Made by a program: the position numbers and the translations under genes. Source: Proteles cristata cristata (taxonomy: Eukaryota; Chordata; Mammalia; Carnivora; Hyaenidae). From it: a stretch of 64,000 nucleotides of DNA. The notes beneath the pieces are model-generated. The model did no database searches and was not told the DNA's origin. It saw nothing but the letters and a program-made list of their open reading frames with translations. The DNA is taken from the NCBI GenBank assembly GCA_017311185.1, contig JAESUZ010000968.1:1178001-1242000 (forward strand), in the 5' to 3' direction. Of this stretch, positions 1 to 10,502 are shown piece after piece (within the stretch, counting starts at the first letter, position 1; every line of letters starts with the position of its first letter).

Positions 1-190
1 AGACGCCTGCCCCCTGGCTGAGCGTGCTTCCTGACTTGAATGTCAGATGATGTTGACTGTCTCTGCTCCAAGAAAATGGTTGAACTCCTTTTTTCTTTTC
101 TATTTTTTCTTTTTTTTAAACAGCTACACACATTTTCTACTCTGTCCACTCTTAGACCTGTAATAACATGTTTCTTTGTCCTGCCGCCAG
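1..190 (+). other. BAZ1B intron (3' part)
   Basis: Sequence before the 191 exon contains a T-rich polypyrimidine stretch (about 90-118) and a second pyrimidine-rich run leading into ccgccag at 184-190. This fits the 3' end of an intron. No exon was recognised within it. Confidence 0.85.
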
Positions 191-986
191 GTACTCCAGA
201 CCAAGCGGAGCTCCCGGAGGCAAAGCCTAGAGTTGCAGAAGTGTGAAGAGGTCCTTCACAAGATAGTCAAGTACCGCTTCAGCTGGCCTTTCAGGTGGGC
301 CTCACGTCTCCAGCACAGAGAGTGGGATCAGCCTTGTGCGTTCTCAGAGCGCGCAGATAGGCAGCTGATTGCGGTGGGGGGGTGGGGGGGGTGGCGCTGA
401 GGCAGGCCATAGGATCCACCCTGATCCCTTATTTAGGACATGTGTGAGTGGCGGGGGAGTTACCTTCCCAGATTGGTAGGGACAGCACTTAGTACAAGGT
501 GAACACACCTCTTCTCCGCCTGTCAGCTGGCTGGTCTCCACAGGGCGTGCGTTCTGGGAGCCGTGGTTTGATATAACAAGGTTGTTCTTGGGGCTGCGCT
601 CACGTCTCCATTCGGTTCCCCTCCATAGGGAGCCGGTGACCAGAGATGAGGCTGAGGATTACTATGACGTCATCACCCACCCTATGGACTTCCAGACAAT
701 GCAGAACAAATGTTCCTGTGGGAGCTACCGCTCTGTGCAGGAGTTTCTTACTGACATGAAGCAAGTGTTTACCAATGCTGAGCTTTACAACTGCCGGGGC
801 AGCCATGTGCTAAACTGTATGGTGAAGACAGAACAGTGTCTGGTGGCTCTGTTGCATAAACACCTTCCTGGCCACCCCTATGTCCGCAGGAAACGCAAGA
901 AGTTTCCCGATCGGCTTGCTGAAGATGAAGGGGACAGTGAGTCAGAGCCTGTTGGACAGTCCAGGGGACGAAGGCAGAAGAAATAG
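191..986 (+). CDS. BAZ1B: BAZ1B (WSTF) C-terminal end, last two coding exons, partial
   Basis: BAZ1B is the WSTF subunit of the WICH chromatin-remodelling complex and a histone H2A.X Tyr142 kinase in the nucleus; its C-terminal bromodomain is a reader-type module. Two exons are seen. Exon 191-294 (after ccgccag, donor gtgggc) encodes 34 residues from VLQTKRSSRRQS to RFSWPF plus two bases of a split Arg codon. Exon 629-986 (after ctccatag) completes Arg and encodes 118 residues from EPVTRDEAEDYY to GRRQKK, then TAG at 984-986. Bromodomain landmarks visible are HPMDFQTMQ and the NAELYN segment with the expected acetyl-lysine-binding Asn. The basic tail RRKRKKFPDRLAEDEGD and GRRQKK end matches the family from memory. 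The gene continues off the left edge; 153 residues, roughly a tenth of the protein, are present. No frameshift or early stop is seen. Confidence 0.97.
295..628 (+). other. BAZ1B intron between the last two coding exons
   Basis: A 334-base intron bounded by donor gtgggc at 295 and acceptor ctccatag ending at 628. It interrupts an Arg codon after its second base. A G-run cluster at about 373-393 could form a G-quadruplex on the transcribed strand. Confidence 0.93.
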
Positions 987-2868
987 ACAGGGCCTGGGTA
1001 AGGGAGCTGAGGTGGGGGGAATGGAGAGAGCAGGGAGGGTGAGCGGGGGGCGGGAGAGGAAGACGGAGAAGAGTGTAGAAGGGAGGGGGTCACGGGGAGT
1101 CCAGAAGTGCCCGTCATCCCGAGCTTCTGCCGCCTTCCCCAGCTCTCCAGAGGGCCCTCCGCACGCAGAGCTCTTTGGAGAACCTACTCTTGGGTGGTCT
1201 CTGCCCAGAGACACCGCCGGTGGTAGATGAGGGCCTTGGCCCTGAGAGTGTCCAGGGAGAGGCCGGGGTACAGCCCTTGTCGTGGGTCCCCGTCCTTTAA
1301 ATTTCTTCTTTCCCGGGCCCCCTCTTGCTTTGGCCAACACAACAGTGCCAAGCCTCTGGTCGCCGGGGGAGAGGTTACTGCATTACATAGAAGGATCAGG
1401 GGTAATCAAGCCAACTGGGAGGTGGTGTTGATTTTTTTACTCTGTATTTACAGCCAGTCTTGTTTCTTCAAGCCCATCCTCTGTGTCTCGCTCCCCCTCC
1501 CTCAGGTGACGCTGTCAGTGAGTGCCACACCGCGTTCTGTATTCACCAGCATCATGAGACACTTGTGCTCTTTTGAGTTGCTCTTGGCAGAGTAAAGGGA
1601 CATGTCCCAGAGCCATTCCTGAATCTAACCCCTTCCCATCCTTGTGACTGCGCTCTCCCTGCTCCCACCGCACCCCACCTCACCCCCTTAGAGAAAAAAA
1701 AAACCACTTAAAAAAACTAAAAAAAAAACCCCTACAAAAACCCTAAGGCACTTCACTTAGAGACTGGAGTCCTGCTTATAATCATGCGTATAACCTTAAC
1801 TTCGATGGGTCTGGCCAGAGGGGTGTTGGAGCCCAGCCCACCCGCACACCAGACAAGCTCTTAGGGGAGAAGAAAAGCAGGAAGAATTTAAATGTTTAAT
1901 TTTTTTTTTAAATTGACTTTTCTAGTTACTAAAAGTTGCTTGTTTCAGCAGTGATATTGTATAAAGAACATCTTGTAAAATATTTCTGTCATCTTGCTTT
2001 GGCACATGTACAGTACAGTTTATATGATAATGTGTTTGCTTTACTTTGCCCCTGTCCTCCCTCAGCCCATCCTCTCCTTCAGAGAAGCCGGGTTGGAGGG
2101 TCATCAGGGCAGGTGGTGGGACCTTGGCGGGGAAGGGGATGTCCCTCTGCCTGCTCTGGCCACTGATTCTGCCTCCTCCGTCTCCAGCCACCACCTCCTC
2201 CCCTGCCATGTCCCCATGAAGCTGAATGAATCTTGCTGGTCCACCAGCTGCGTGGGGGGTGGGGAGGGGAGGCGGCTCTGCCGGCCCCTTCCACAAGGAG
2301 TCTGGCGCTAATAGCTCTGATTAGGCAGAACTTCGTAGTCTTCTTTCCCTTTTATGGCAGATTTTGATAAAAATGCAAAACAGGGTTTAATTTTCTTTTC
2401 TACCAGCTTTGAATTTAGCAAATGGGAGCACCTCAGCTCTTCTGTAACTATTTAAGTTAAGGGAAAACGTGTCCACCAAGGGGATTGCAGCTCCTAGAAC
2501 TTGAGAATAAAACCTCTTAATACTGAATTTCAAGGTGTGTTCCTGTCTCGCCCCGCCTGTCCTGCCCAGAGACTGGGGATCTGCTCCTGTGGCTGCTGGA
2601 TAGGTTTACTGTCCCATCTCCCACAGGCTCGGAGTTAGCACTGGCGCTACAGTTCCGTGGTCCCGGCCACCAACATGTCCCCCTGCCTCTCACCCTAGAG
2701 CCAGTCTGTTCTTGTTAACAGTGAGAATCCTGTGTTCCCACTTCAGTGACACCTGAATTGTTGGTTGTTATTTTTTTTTTTTAAATTGTCTTTAAGGAGG
2801 AAGGGCCCCGTTAAAGGGTAACTTGTGATAAATTGGAATTTCAAATAAACATTATGTACTTGTGTTTA
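987..2868 (+). other. BAZ1B 3' untranslated region with a probable intron at 998-1505
   Basis: The stop codon is followed within 11 bases by a strong donor (GTAAGG at 998). A long pyrimidine run ends at CTCAG (1501-1505), a strong acceptor. The sequence between is GC-rich and intron-like. Sequence after 1506 is AT-richer and UTR-like, running to a poly(A) signal at 2844. If spliced, the junction lies only 11 bases after the stop, too close to trigger nonsense-mediated decay by the 50-55 nt rule. The alternative is one long terminal exon. The intron call is inference from the splice sites. Confidence 0.7.
2844..2868 (+). terminator. BAZ1B poly(A) signal and cleavage region
   Basis: AATAAA at 2844-2849 is followed by the GT-rich stretch tgtacttgtgtttat, placing cleavage near 2865. 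An upstream AATAAA at 2506-2511 is a second candidate and could give a shorter 3'UTR. Confidence 0.75.
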
Positions 2869-3144
2869 TAAAGAAGCAGCAGTTCTGATGAATCTTCCTT
2901 TGTGCTCTTGGGGGTGGTAGCGGATCATGCGGCTCCCGGGGTTCTTCCCGTTGGCTCTTCCATGGGCAGTTTTCCCTCAGGAGCGAAGAGGACCTCTGAC
3001 CGTGTTTTTTTTAACCACAGGCCACACCATTTGCTGCATTTCTCTGCTTCCTGGAGAGGTTTCTGATGCCCAGTAATTGGAGCGTGACTTTCAAGCTTCT
3101 GGCCCAGTCTCTGAAACCCCCAAAATTTTTAGAAATTTCTAGGA

Positions 3145-3360
3145 GGGACGTCTGGGTGGCTCAGTCAGTTAAGCATCTAACTCTTGGTCTTGGCTCAGGT
3201 CATGATCTCATGGTTTTGGGAGTTCGAGCCCCACATTGGGCTCTTGTGTACTGACCGCATGGAGCCTGCTTGGGGTTCTCGCTCTCTCCTTGTCTCTGCC
3301 CTTGTCCCTGCCCCCCTGCTCCAGCTCTGTCTTTCTAAAAATAAACTTTAAAAACATTTT
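3145..3360 (+). mobile_element. CAN SINE
   Basis: tRNA-derived head with A box (TGGCTCAGT) and B box (GTTCGAGCCCC), CT-rich body and A-rich tail. It is flanked by the 9-bp target duplication TTTCTAGGA at 3136-3144 and 3361-3369. Confidence 0.93.
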
Positions 3361-3369
3361 TTTCTAGGA

Positions 3370-4870
3370 ATTAAGGGCAAATATTTCTAAAGGCTTTGCT
3401 GGGAATTTGTGTGGGGCTGGAGGACTTAATTTGGGGGTAATTGCTGACATTTTAAAACACTTCTTTTCCAGGAAAATTCAAATATAACGTAAAAAGTAGA
3501 AATATGAATTCCCATGTACTCTGCTTCAATAGTTCTACCACATGAACAACTTTATGTCTCCATTTATTTTTTTATGATAGGAATTTTTATCAAGTCAGAG
3601 TGGTTGTTTCGGGTAGGTCACTGCTAGGTGGCTACCTGCTTATGGAATTCAAAGATTTTGCAGAACCCACCATGTGAGCCCCTTGACCAAGAAGGGACAC
3701 TGTTGGTTCCTGACCTGGACTTGGGGCAGGGTTGGGTAAAATGGTCAGAAAAAGGAGAAACTGAAACCCTGGATTGCAAGTTCTCCAGCTTGCTCTGTGG
3801 CATCACACTCCGGGAGTGTGAGCTTCGAGCCAGCCCCGGGCTTGAGCCAGCAGTTTGCCCCAAGGTCAGCTCCAGTCTGACCAGTGGAGCACCCGGGAAG
3901 GGAGCCGTGGGCCTACACGCACTTCCTACAGTCACAGCGGGACTCAGGGGCTTGGCCACTTCTGAGACGTTCTCTCCTCAGTGGGCTCAGGCTCCCCTAG
4001 GATGGTGCCTGGGGGCCAGGCCTCCTCAAGGGTCTGGTCATCTTAGCCATCAGCCTGTCTTCCCTGCTGTGGGTGTGACCTCCAGGAGCTGCCTAACTTC
4101 AGGTGGCTCCTGCGAGTGGGGACAAAAGAACTTTCCTCCCGAGGACTGGGGTCTGAGGCATTGCTTCTGGGAATCAACAGAGACCTCTCCCCCCATCTCC
4201 TGCCTGCAATTTCTCCACAGACCCCGTTCCCTGGAGGGTGATGGGGGTGGTGCGCTGCAGATGTCTCCTGGGGGTGGTAGTGAGGTGGTGTCTGGATTGC
4301 CCGGGAACCGGGGCCTCCTTACCAGGATATTGAGTGAAAAACTCAAACCAGGCAGGAAGAGAAGCTTCTGTGACTGTCCCTGCCGGAGCCTTCAGACCTT
4401 TTCACACTCTGGACAGTTGCCCTAGTCCTGGAGCTTCTGTCTCCTCAGGGTGTGGCTGTGAGGCCTCTCAGTCTGACCTTGGTCAAGATCAGCGCCACTG
4501 ATTCATTTGAACTTTGAATCGATTCCTTGGAACAAATACTGAGGTCAGGGGTAAGGAGGTCCCTTAACTTGAGTCTCCCACACACAAGCCTGGTGGGGGA
4601 GGGGCTGCAGACACACAGTGATGGGCCAGCAGGTGTTGCTTTCCGAGACACTTCCCTTGGGTTCTGGAATTTCCTTTGGGGGGCTGGTGGGAGGGGTTCC
4701 TCTGGACAAAACTACCCTAGGTTATAACACCTGCTGTCCCCCCTCCACCCCCCCCCCCCAGGTGGAGTCCACAAAGGCTCTGGCTGTGTGACCTTGAGCC
4801 AGCCAAGCACTCCACACTTCCCCTGTCTGAAAATGGGGAGAGAAGGATCAAATGGAGGACTTCTGTAAAA
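3370..4870. other. BAZ1B-FZD9 convergent spacer, left part
   Basis: Single-copy-looking sequence. About 3470-3600 is AT-rich and resembles an old L1 fragment. The rest is GC-richer with no recognised gene; open frames across 3.6-4.4 kb have no recognisable protein. A C-rich tract lies at about 4738-4759. Confidence 0.5.
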
Positions 4871-5063
4871 AAATTTTTTTTAAACTTGAGAGAGAGACAG
4901 AATGCCAGTGAGTGATGGTAGAGTGAGAGACTCAGAATCCAAAGGAGGATCCAGGCTCTGAGCTTCAGCACAGAGCCCCGTGCAGGGCTTGAATTCATGA
5001 GCCTTGAGATCATGACCAAAGCCAAAGTCAGATGCTTCACTGACTGAGCCACCCAGGCACCCC
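4871..5063 (-). mobile_element. CAN SINE
   Basis: Reverse-strand copy: T-rich tail at left, GA-rich body, and the tRNA-like head reading GAGCCACCCAGGCACCCC at the right end. Short flanking similarity TGTAAAA on both sides. Confidence 0.9.
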
Positions 5064-6820
5064 TTGTAAAAGATCTTTAATAAACGTTTCCTTCTTCCTT
5101 CTCCCCCAGGGTCTGGGACCTTCCAGCATCCCCAAGTGCTGAGAGGCTGCTGGCAGAGCCCCTAACCCCCATCACTCCCCATCAGCCCCCTCCGAATTGT
5201 CCTGGGAGCCCAAATTTGTTTCTGCTGGGCGGGACTTAGCCTCTCCCGGGCCGCTGACTGGCAAGGGATGGGTGGGCTGGGGGCGCTCCCTGCAGACCTG
5301 GCCTGCAAGTCCAACTCCAAGCATCCGCCGTCTCCCCTCCAACCTGGGCCCCTGTCACATTCAGTAGGCGCAATCTGTCAGTCAAGGACCCTCCTAGGGA
5401 GTTACAAGGTGTTAGGGTCATTTGGCTTCGCTGAAAAGAAGGCAAGAGGGCCTCCTGTGTGCTCTGAGAAGGAAGGATTTGGATGGGCTGGGCGTGCTGC
5501 GCAGGAAATGCATAAGCCCAAGGTGCTGAGGCTGCAGAGTTTCCCTGGGGGCTCAGGGCTGCTCCCTGTGCTGAGGAACAGCCCTTAACTCTCCTCAGCT
5601 CCTGATGGGAATTTGACACAGCCTGTTTGAGCACCATTTGGTTTCTTTCTTCCCCTGCAGAGATTGGTGGCTGGTGCAGGGCAAAGGGCTCCCGGGCCTC
5701 AGAGGCCCTGGGTTTAGGCACTCAGCCCTATCACTCGGGAGCAGTCGGCCTTGAGCCTCTCCTTGGCTCCGAAGTGAGGCTGGATCCTTGGGGCCTCCTG
5801 GCCTCTGTATCATGCACCCAGAATGGTGACGGATACGCTCACCTGGCTTGAGTCACAGTGGCCAAAGCAGAGGCCAAGATAGGGCTCTGGGGTTTGCCCC
5901 CCTGCCCCAAGCTATGGGGGTCTCTGGGACGGCCACACACTCCTTACAGTGGCCAGAGATGACGAAGCCCTGTACGTGCTTCCCTGGCACATGGATACAC
6001 AGGTACCTTTTCCTGTCCCCAGGCACATGAATGTGTAAGCTGGCCTGGAGCAGCCACGCACACACCCTTACACCTGTCCCATCTCTCATGCAGCTCCCAG
6101 CACCCCAAATCCTTCCGTTGCCCTTTCAGAGCTGGGGACCCAATTCCCACTGTGCTCAAGGGCTTCCCCATCCCGTATCTAGGCCACCAAGATTCCCACA
6201 TACCAGCCAGGCCAGCCCCAACTCCACTCCACCCTGCAAGATGAGGGGATGCCGTGGGGTGCCCCGACTAGGAGCTCAAGAAGGGTGGACACACCAGCAA
6301 TCTTGGAAGGCAAATAGGACAGTCACTCCAGCCTCAGTCCTCAGGCCCCAGGGAAGGGGCAGTAAGACACACCTACAGGAGACCGCGGGAGTAGGTCCTG
6401 AGCCCCCAAGGGAACTTTGGAGACAGGCTGATGCCCTTGTTTTCTATGCAAACGAAGACAGCAGTCCTTCCCAGGGCCACCAAACAGGCTAGGGTTCCCA
6501 GGGCCAGGGGTGTCCTCCCAGGGGATCACCGAGTACTCTGGCGGGCATCCCCAGCACACTGTGGGAAGCGGGAACCCAGGACTCAGGCAAGCAGGTTGCC
6601 CAAAGGAGAAAAGACAGGTGAGAGGGGAAAACGCACACACTCAGAATCCGGGGCTCCTGCAAAGGCAGCTGCTCCACAGGGACGTCCTCCTGACCCGCCA
6701 GGAGGCAGAGAACGGGGCCAGGGCCATGAGGCCGGCAGCCACCCAGCTCAGCCCACGGGGAGAGGGGGACTCAGGACTCTCACCCTCCGACCTTCCCCCC
6801 TTCCCAGCCCACAGAGGACT
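5064..6820. other. BAZ1B-FZD9 convergent spacer, right part
   Basis: GC-rich sequence between the SINE and the FZD9 3' end. No repeat or exon was recognised, and the open frames in it look fortuitous. Confidence 0.5.
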
Positions 6821-6845
6821 CAGCGGTGCCACACGGGGGTTTATT
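6821..6845 (-). terminator. FZD9 poly(A) signal
   Basis: TTTATT on the + strand at 6840-6845 is AATAAA on the - strand. It lies about 330 bases past the FZD9 stop, followed by a GT-containing stretch (cccccgtgtggc), so the mRNA should end near 6,825. This gives a 3'UTR of about 350 nt. Confidence 0.75.
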
Positions 6846-7177
6846 CCAGTCACAGCTTCCAGAGAAACTCAACAATAAATTACATCATTAAATAAACTCC
6901 CTGCTGGACCACGCCCCCTTCTGCCCCTCCTCCTCTCCACATGCTCCCCCAGGACCCTGTGGCAACCTGGCCAGGCCTGCCCCCTGCACTGGGCCACAGG
7001 GGAGTGAACCTCACTGGGTCCCAGTGAATGAGGATGGAAGGAGAGGCTCCACACCCTGGTCCTCGGCCCCTCGCACTCACTTGCCTGACCTTGACAGCTG
7101 GGCAGCTGCTAGTCAGCTGTCTCCTCCGGAGGGGGGGCCAGAAGGGGGCAACAGCCGCCCCACGCAGGCCTGTGTCC
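6825..7177 (-). other. FZD9 3' untranslated region
   Basis: Sequence from the stop codon to the poly(A) region. On the - strand it carries two AT-rich UTTATTT/AUUUA-like stretches around 6871-6898, possible AU-rich elements. Confidence 0.7.
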
Positions 7178-8953
7178 CTAGAGGTGCGTGGGGTTCTCCA
7201 GAGAAGGGTCCGTCTTAGTCATGTGCAAGACCACGGTGGGGGCCTTATAGTGGCAGTGGGTGCCACGGCCATAGCCCCCGGGGGCCCGGCAGGCCTTTGC
7301 CCGGGCCCGGCCAGCTGCCATCTTGCGGTGGCACAGGCTCTGCCAGGTCTGGAAAGTCTTGGAGCTCCACACCCAGACACCGCTGGTGATGCCCACCACC
7401 AGCGACATGAAGATCTTGAGCATAAAGACAGCCACGGTGGGCACCGAGCCCCCTTGTAGTGAGCAGTCCCTCCGGCCCCCGGGCATGGTGGCTGCCAAGC
7501 AGGGCTGCTCTGTGGCCCGCAGGCGCCAGAAGTCCATGTTGAGGCGTTCATAGACGTAGCACACAATGACGCAGGTGGCAGGCACCGTGTAGAGGATGGA
7601 GAAGACCCCAATCTTGACCATGAGCTTCTCCAGCTTCTCCGTGTTGGTGCCGCCCGTCTTCATGATCTTGCGGATGTGGAAGAGGGCCACGAAGCCGGTC
7701 AGGAGGAAGCTGGTGCCCAGCACCAGGTAGCAGGAGAGAGGAACCAGCACGAAGCCCGTCAGCGCGGCCGCATCCATGCTGGCCACGTAGCAGAGCCCGG
7801 TCAGCTCGTCGCCCGCCACCTTGCGCAGCGTCAGGATAACGATGGTCTTGAGGGCCGGCAGCCCCCAGGCCGCCATGTGGAAGTAGCTACCATGGGCCTC
7901 GATGGCTTCGTGGCCCCACTTCTTGCCGGCCGCCAGGAACCAGGTGAGGGTCAGCACCACCCACCACAGCGAGCTGGCCATGCCGAAGTAGTAGAGCAGC
8001 AGGAAGACGAGCGTGCAGCCCGTGTTCTCCAGCCCCTCCTGGATCACGTACAGCGTGCCCGCCTCCTGGTCGCAGGCGACGCTCTGGGCGCCCGCCACGG
8101 CGCGGATGAGGAAGGCCAGCGAGTAGACGTTGTAGCACATGGACAGGAAGATGATGGGGCGCTCGGGGTACTGGAAGCGGTGGGGCTCCAGCAGGAAGGT
8201 GAGCACGGTGAAGGCCGTGGAGAAGAAGCACAGCGCCGACCACACGGCCATCCAGACGAGCGCGAAGTCCTTGTCGCGCCGCGACCAGAATACCTCGACG
8301 CCGGGCCCGCAGCGCGGCGCGCACGAGCGGCTCTTCTCCACGTACTGGAACTTCTCCGGGTTCTCACAGGTACCGCCGCCGCCCGGGCCCAAGGCGGGGT
8401 CGCCGGGGGGCCGCGCGGGCCGGGGCGCCACGGGCAGCATGCCCAGGCCCTTGTGGGGCTCGGCAGGGCCAGCCGTGGCGTTCTCGGGCGCCTCCATGCA
8501 GAGCGCGTGCGGGTCGTTGCGCGTGGGCAGCCGGGCGCAGTCCAGCGAGTCGGGCCAGCCGAAGTTGAACTGCTCCATGATGGGCGCGCAGCGCAGGCGC
8601 GCCTGCTCGCACATGGGCCGGCAGGCGGGGATGGGCGTCGAGACCTGGTCTGTGCACATGGGCGCGTACAGCGAGCACAGGAAGAAGCGCAGGTGGCTGT
8701 GGCAACCGTACTGCACGAGCGGCGCGAACTCGGCCAGCTCGGCGGCCGCCTCACCCTGCGACGTGTGGCCCAGCAGGTTGGGCATGCGGGTCAGGTTGTA
8801 GCCGATGCCGCGGCACATGGGGATCTCCACCGCTTGGCAGGGCGCCGGCCCGCGCCCGCGCTCCGGGTCGAAACGGCCGATCTCCAGCGCCGCGCCGCCC
8901 GCAGCCAGCAGCTGCCACAGCAGCAGCGCGCGGCGGAGCGGCGGCACGGCCAT
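7178..8953 (-). CDS. FZD9: FZD9, Frizzled class receptor 9 (complete, single exon)
   Basis: FZD9 is a seven-pass plasma-membrane receptor that binds Wnt ligands and signals through Dishevelled. The ATG at 8951-8953 begins MAVPPLRRALLLWQLLAAGGA, a signal peptide of about 22 residues. The frame gives 591 codons to TAG (7178-7180), the length I know for the human protein. Next comes the extracellular cysteine-rich domain (about 34-155) with CQAVEIPMC, YNLTRMPNLLGH, FAPLVQYGCHSHLRFFLCSL and MCTDQVSTPIPACR, plus N-glycosylation sites NLT and NAT. A proline/glycine-rich linker leads to seven membrane segments, beginning FALVWMAVWSALCFFSTAF. The Dvl-binding KTxxxW motif is KTFQTW (residues 532-537), with a 54-residue tail ending PTHL. 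The reading frame is also open for 95 codons upstream, but the extension is low-complexity Arg/Ala/Pro and the downstream ATG supplies the signal peptide. It is intronless, as in other mammals. Confidence 0.98.
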   Translation of the reverse strand: MAVPPLRRALLLWQLLAAGGAALEIGRFDPERGRGPAPCQAVEIPMCRGIGYNLTRMPNLLGHTSQGEAAAELAEFAPLVQYGCHSHLRFFLCSLYAPMCTDQVSTPIPACRPMCEQARLRCAPIMEQFNFGWPDSLDCARLPTRNDPHALCMEAPENATAGPAEPHKGLGMLPVAPRPARPPGDPALGPGGGGTCENPEKFQYVEKSRSCAPRCGPGVEVFWSRRDKDFALVWMAVWSALCFFSTAFTVLTFLLEPHRFQYPERPIIFLSMCYNVYSLAFLIRAVAGAQSVACDQEAGTLYVIQEGLENTGCTLVFLLLYYFGMASSLWWVVLTLTWFLAAGKKWGHEAIEAHGSYFHMAAWGLPALKTIVILTLRKVAGDELTGLCYVASMDAAALTGFVLVPLSCYLVLGTSFLLTGFVALFHIRKIMKTGGTNTEKLEKLMVKIGVFSILYTVPATCVIVCYVYERLNMDFWRLRATEQPCLAATMPGGRRDCSLQGGSVPTVAVFMLKIFMSLVVGITSGVWVWSSKTFQTWQSLCHRKMAAGRARAKACRAPGGYGRGTHCHYKAPTVVLHMTKTDPSLENPTHL

Positions 8954-9350
8954 CCCGGGCGGCCCCGGCCGAGGGCGGCAGGGCGGCACCGGCTCACTCG
9001 GGCCGCGCCGTCCGGCCCCCGTGCCCGCCCGCCACGTCGCGGGGCGCGGGCCATCGCCGAGCCGCCCGCGTGCGTCCGGGCGCCCCGGCAGCGCGCAGGG
9101 AAGCCGCCCGAGGGAGAGGAGGCGCCGAGCCCGCCGCGACGCCACCGCCGCTGCCACTGGAGCGGCCGCGGAGCCAGAGCCGGCGCCGCCTCCCGGGGCC
9201 GCGGCTACAAGCCTCGGGGCGGGGCGCCTTGTGGACACGCCCAGAGGCGGTCCTTGCGCGCGCTGGGCACGCCCCCCTGCCGGGCTTTAAAGGCGCCGCG
9301 TCTCGCAGCCGTGCCGGGGCCGCTGCGTAGGCTCGGTCCAGCGACGTGGG
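8954..9350 (-). promoter_or_regulatory. FZD9 5'UTR and CpG-island promoter
   Basis: The CpG-dense region covering FZD9 (about 7.2-9.35 kb) extends about 400 bases upstream of the ATG and then stops. A GC-box-like GGGGCGGGGC lies at about 9215-9225. A palindromic CTTTAAAG at about 9285-9292 is a weak TATA-like candidate. By analogy with the short human 5'UTR the start site should lie within about 200-350 bases upstream of the ATG; its exact position cannot be read. Confidence 0.7.
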
Positions 9351-9797
9351 GTGCACTCGTACTTGGTGCCTCCCCTCCCCGTGTTCCCCACTCTCCCAGC
9401 GACAAGACGACCGGAACACTCCCCTGCCCTCCACCCTGGGTCGCCTCTCTTTACCCCAGGCAGCCAACCGTTTCTATGGGCCTCCCCACTTTGGGAAGCC
9501 TCCCGCTGATAGTCAGTGACAGTTCCAGTGAGGCCTGTGCCTTCACCAGTTGTATGTGACTTTGGGCTCTTCTGACCCAGCCTCAGTTTCCTTTTCTGCA
9601 AAACAGGCAGATAATCCTGTAAAAACAAGCACACATGCTGCTGCACACTTGACCTCATTGGCCTCTTCTCCTCAATCCAGGTGGGGAAACCGAGGCTCAG
9701 AGGAGTGACACACCTAAGGGCATGGAGCTATTAAGTGTTGCATTTGTGACCTTCTCCGAGCTCCTTATGTTTCTTGTTTTGTTTTCTTGTTGTTTTT
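9351..9797. other. FZD9 upstream flank with MIR-like traces
   Basis: About 9545-9620 (tgtgactttgggc...cctcagtttccttttctgcaaaac) resembles the conserved MIR core. About 9670-9720 resembles its reverse complement. No gene is seen. Confidence 0.5.
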
Positions 9798-9809
9798 TAA
9801 GATTTTAAT

Positions 9810-10029
9810 TTTTTTTAATGTTTTATTTATTTCTTAGGAGAGAGAGAGAGAGAGAGACAGCGTGAGCAGGGGAGGGTCAGAGAGAGTGGGAGTCACAGAC
9901 TGAAACAGGCTCCAGGCTCTGAGCTGGCAGTCAGCACAGAGCCCGATGCGGGGCTCGAACCTGCGAACCGCGAGATCATGACCTAAGCGAAAGTCGGGCG
10001 CTTAACCGACTAAGCCACCCAGGCGCCCC
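9810..10029 (-). mobile_element. CAN SINE, young-looking subfamily
   Basis: Near-consensus copy with the diagnostic body (gagctggcagtcagcacagag on the + strand). It is flanked by the exact 12-bp duplication TAAGATTTTAAT at 9798-9809 and 10030-10041. It inserted into the tail of an older reverse-strand SINE. Confidence 0.96.
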
Positions 10030-10041
10030 TAAGATTTTAAT

Positions 10042-10139
10042 ATTTTAAAGTAATCTTAAGTAACTTAAGTGGGGTCCGAACTTATAACCCCAAGATCAAG
10101 AGTTGCTTGTTCTACCAATTGCACCAACCAGGCACTCCC
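10042..10139 (-). mobile_element. Older short CAN SINE, split by a younger copy
   Basis: Reverse-strand tRNA-like sequence (aacttataaccccaagatcaagag...caccaaccaggcactcc) of the older type with a short tail. Its A-tail side was interrupted by the 9810-10029 insertion. Confidence 0.8.
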
Positions 10140-10287
10140 CGCCCATACTTGTTTCATAAGGTTGCTGTGCTCCCCTGGGGTATGTCCCCTGGGGGACACA
10201 GGGAGGCTCCACCTCCTCAGGTGCCACCTTGCCACCTCTGGGACACCCTTAGAAGGTGCTTCCCTCAGAGCCGAAGGACTGGCTTTT

Positions 10288-10494
10288 TATTGATTGATTG
10301 GTTATTTTTTTAAATTTATTTTTATTTTTGGGAGAGTGCAAGCAGAGGAGGGGCAGAGAGAAGGGGGCAGAGGATTCAAAGGGGCTCTGTGGCTGATGGC
10401 AGTGAGCACCATGCGGGGCTCAAACTCACCATCCGCAACATCATGACCTGAACCAAAGTCAGAGGCTCAACCAGCTGAGCCACCCAGGTGCTCC
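10288..10494 (-). mobile_element. CAN SINE
   Basis: T-rich tail left, tRNA-like head GAGCCACCCAGGTGCTCC right. Flanks share CTGG(G)CTTTTTA, a probable target duplication. Confidence 0.9.
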
Positions 10495-10502
10495 ATGGGC
10501 TG

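Noticed and set aside
3628..4425. 265-codon open frame between BAZ1B and FZD9
   Set aside because: No recognisable domain, no splice or promoter context, and composition of random GC-rich sequence.
9285..9292. CTTTAAAG as the FZD9 TATA box
   Set aside because: Only TATA-like, at an uncertain distance from the start site in a CpG-island promoter; kept as a remark, not a feature.
7676..9559. Long open frame (627 codons) on the + strand across FZD9
   Set aside because: It is antisense to the conserved FZD9 coding sequence. Its Arg/Ala/Gln/Gly-rich text is what a GC-rich gene gives on the opposite strand, and it matches no family.
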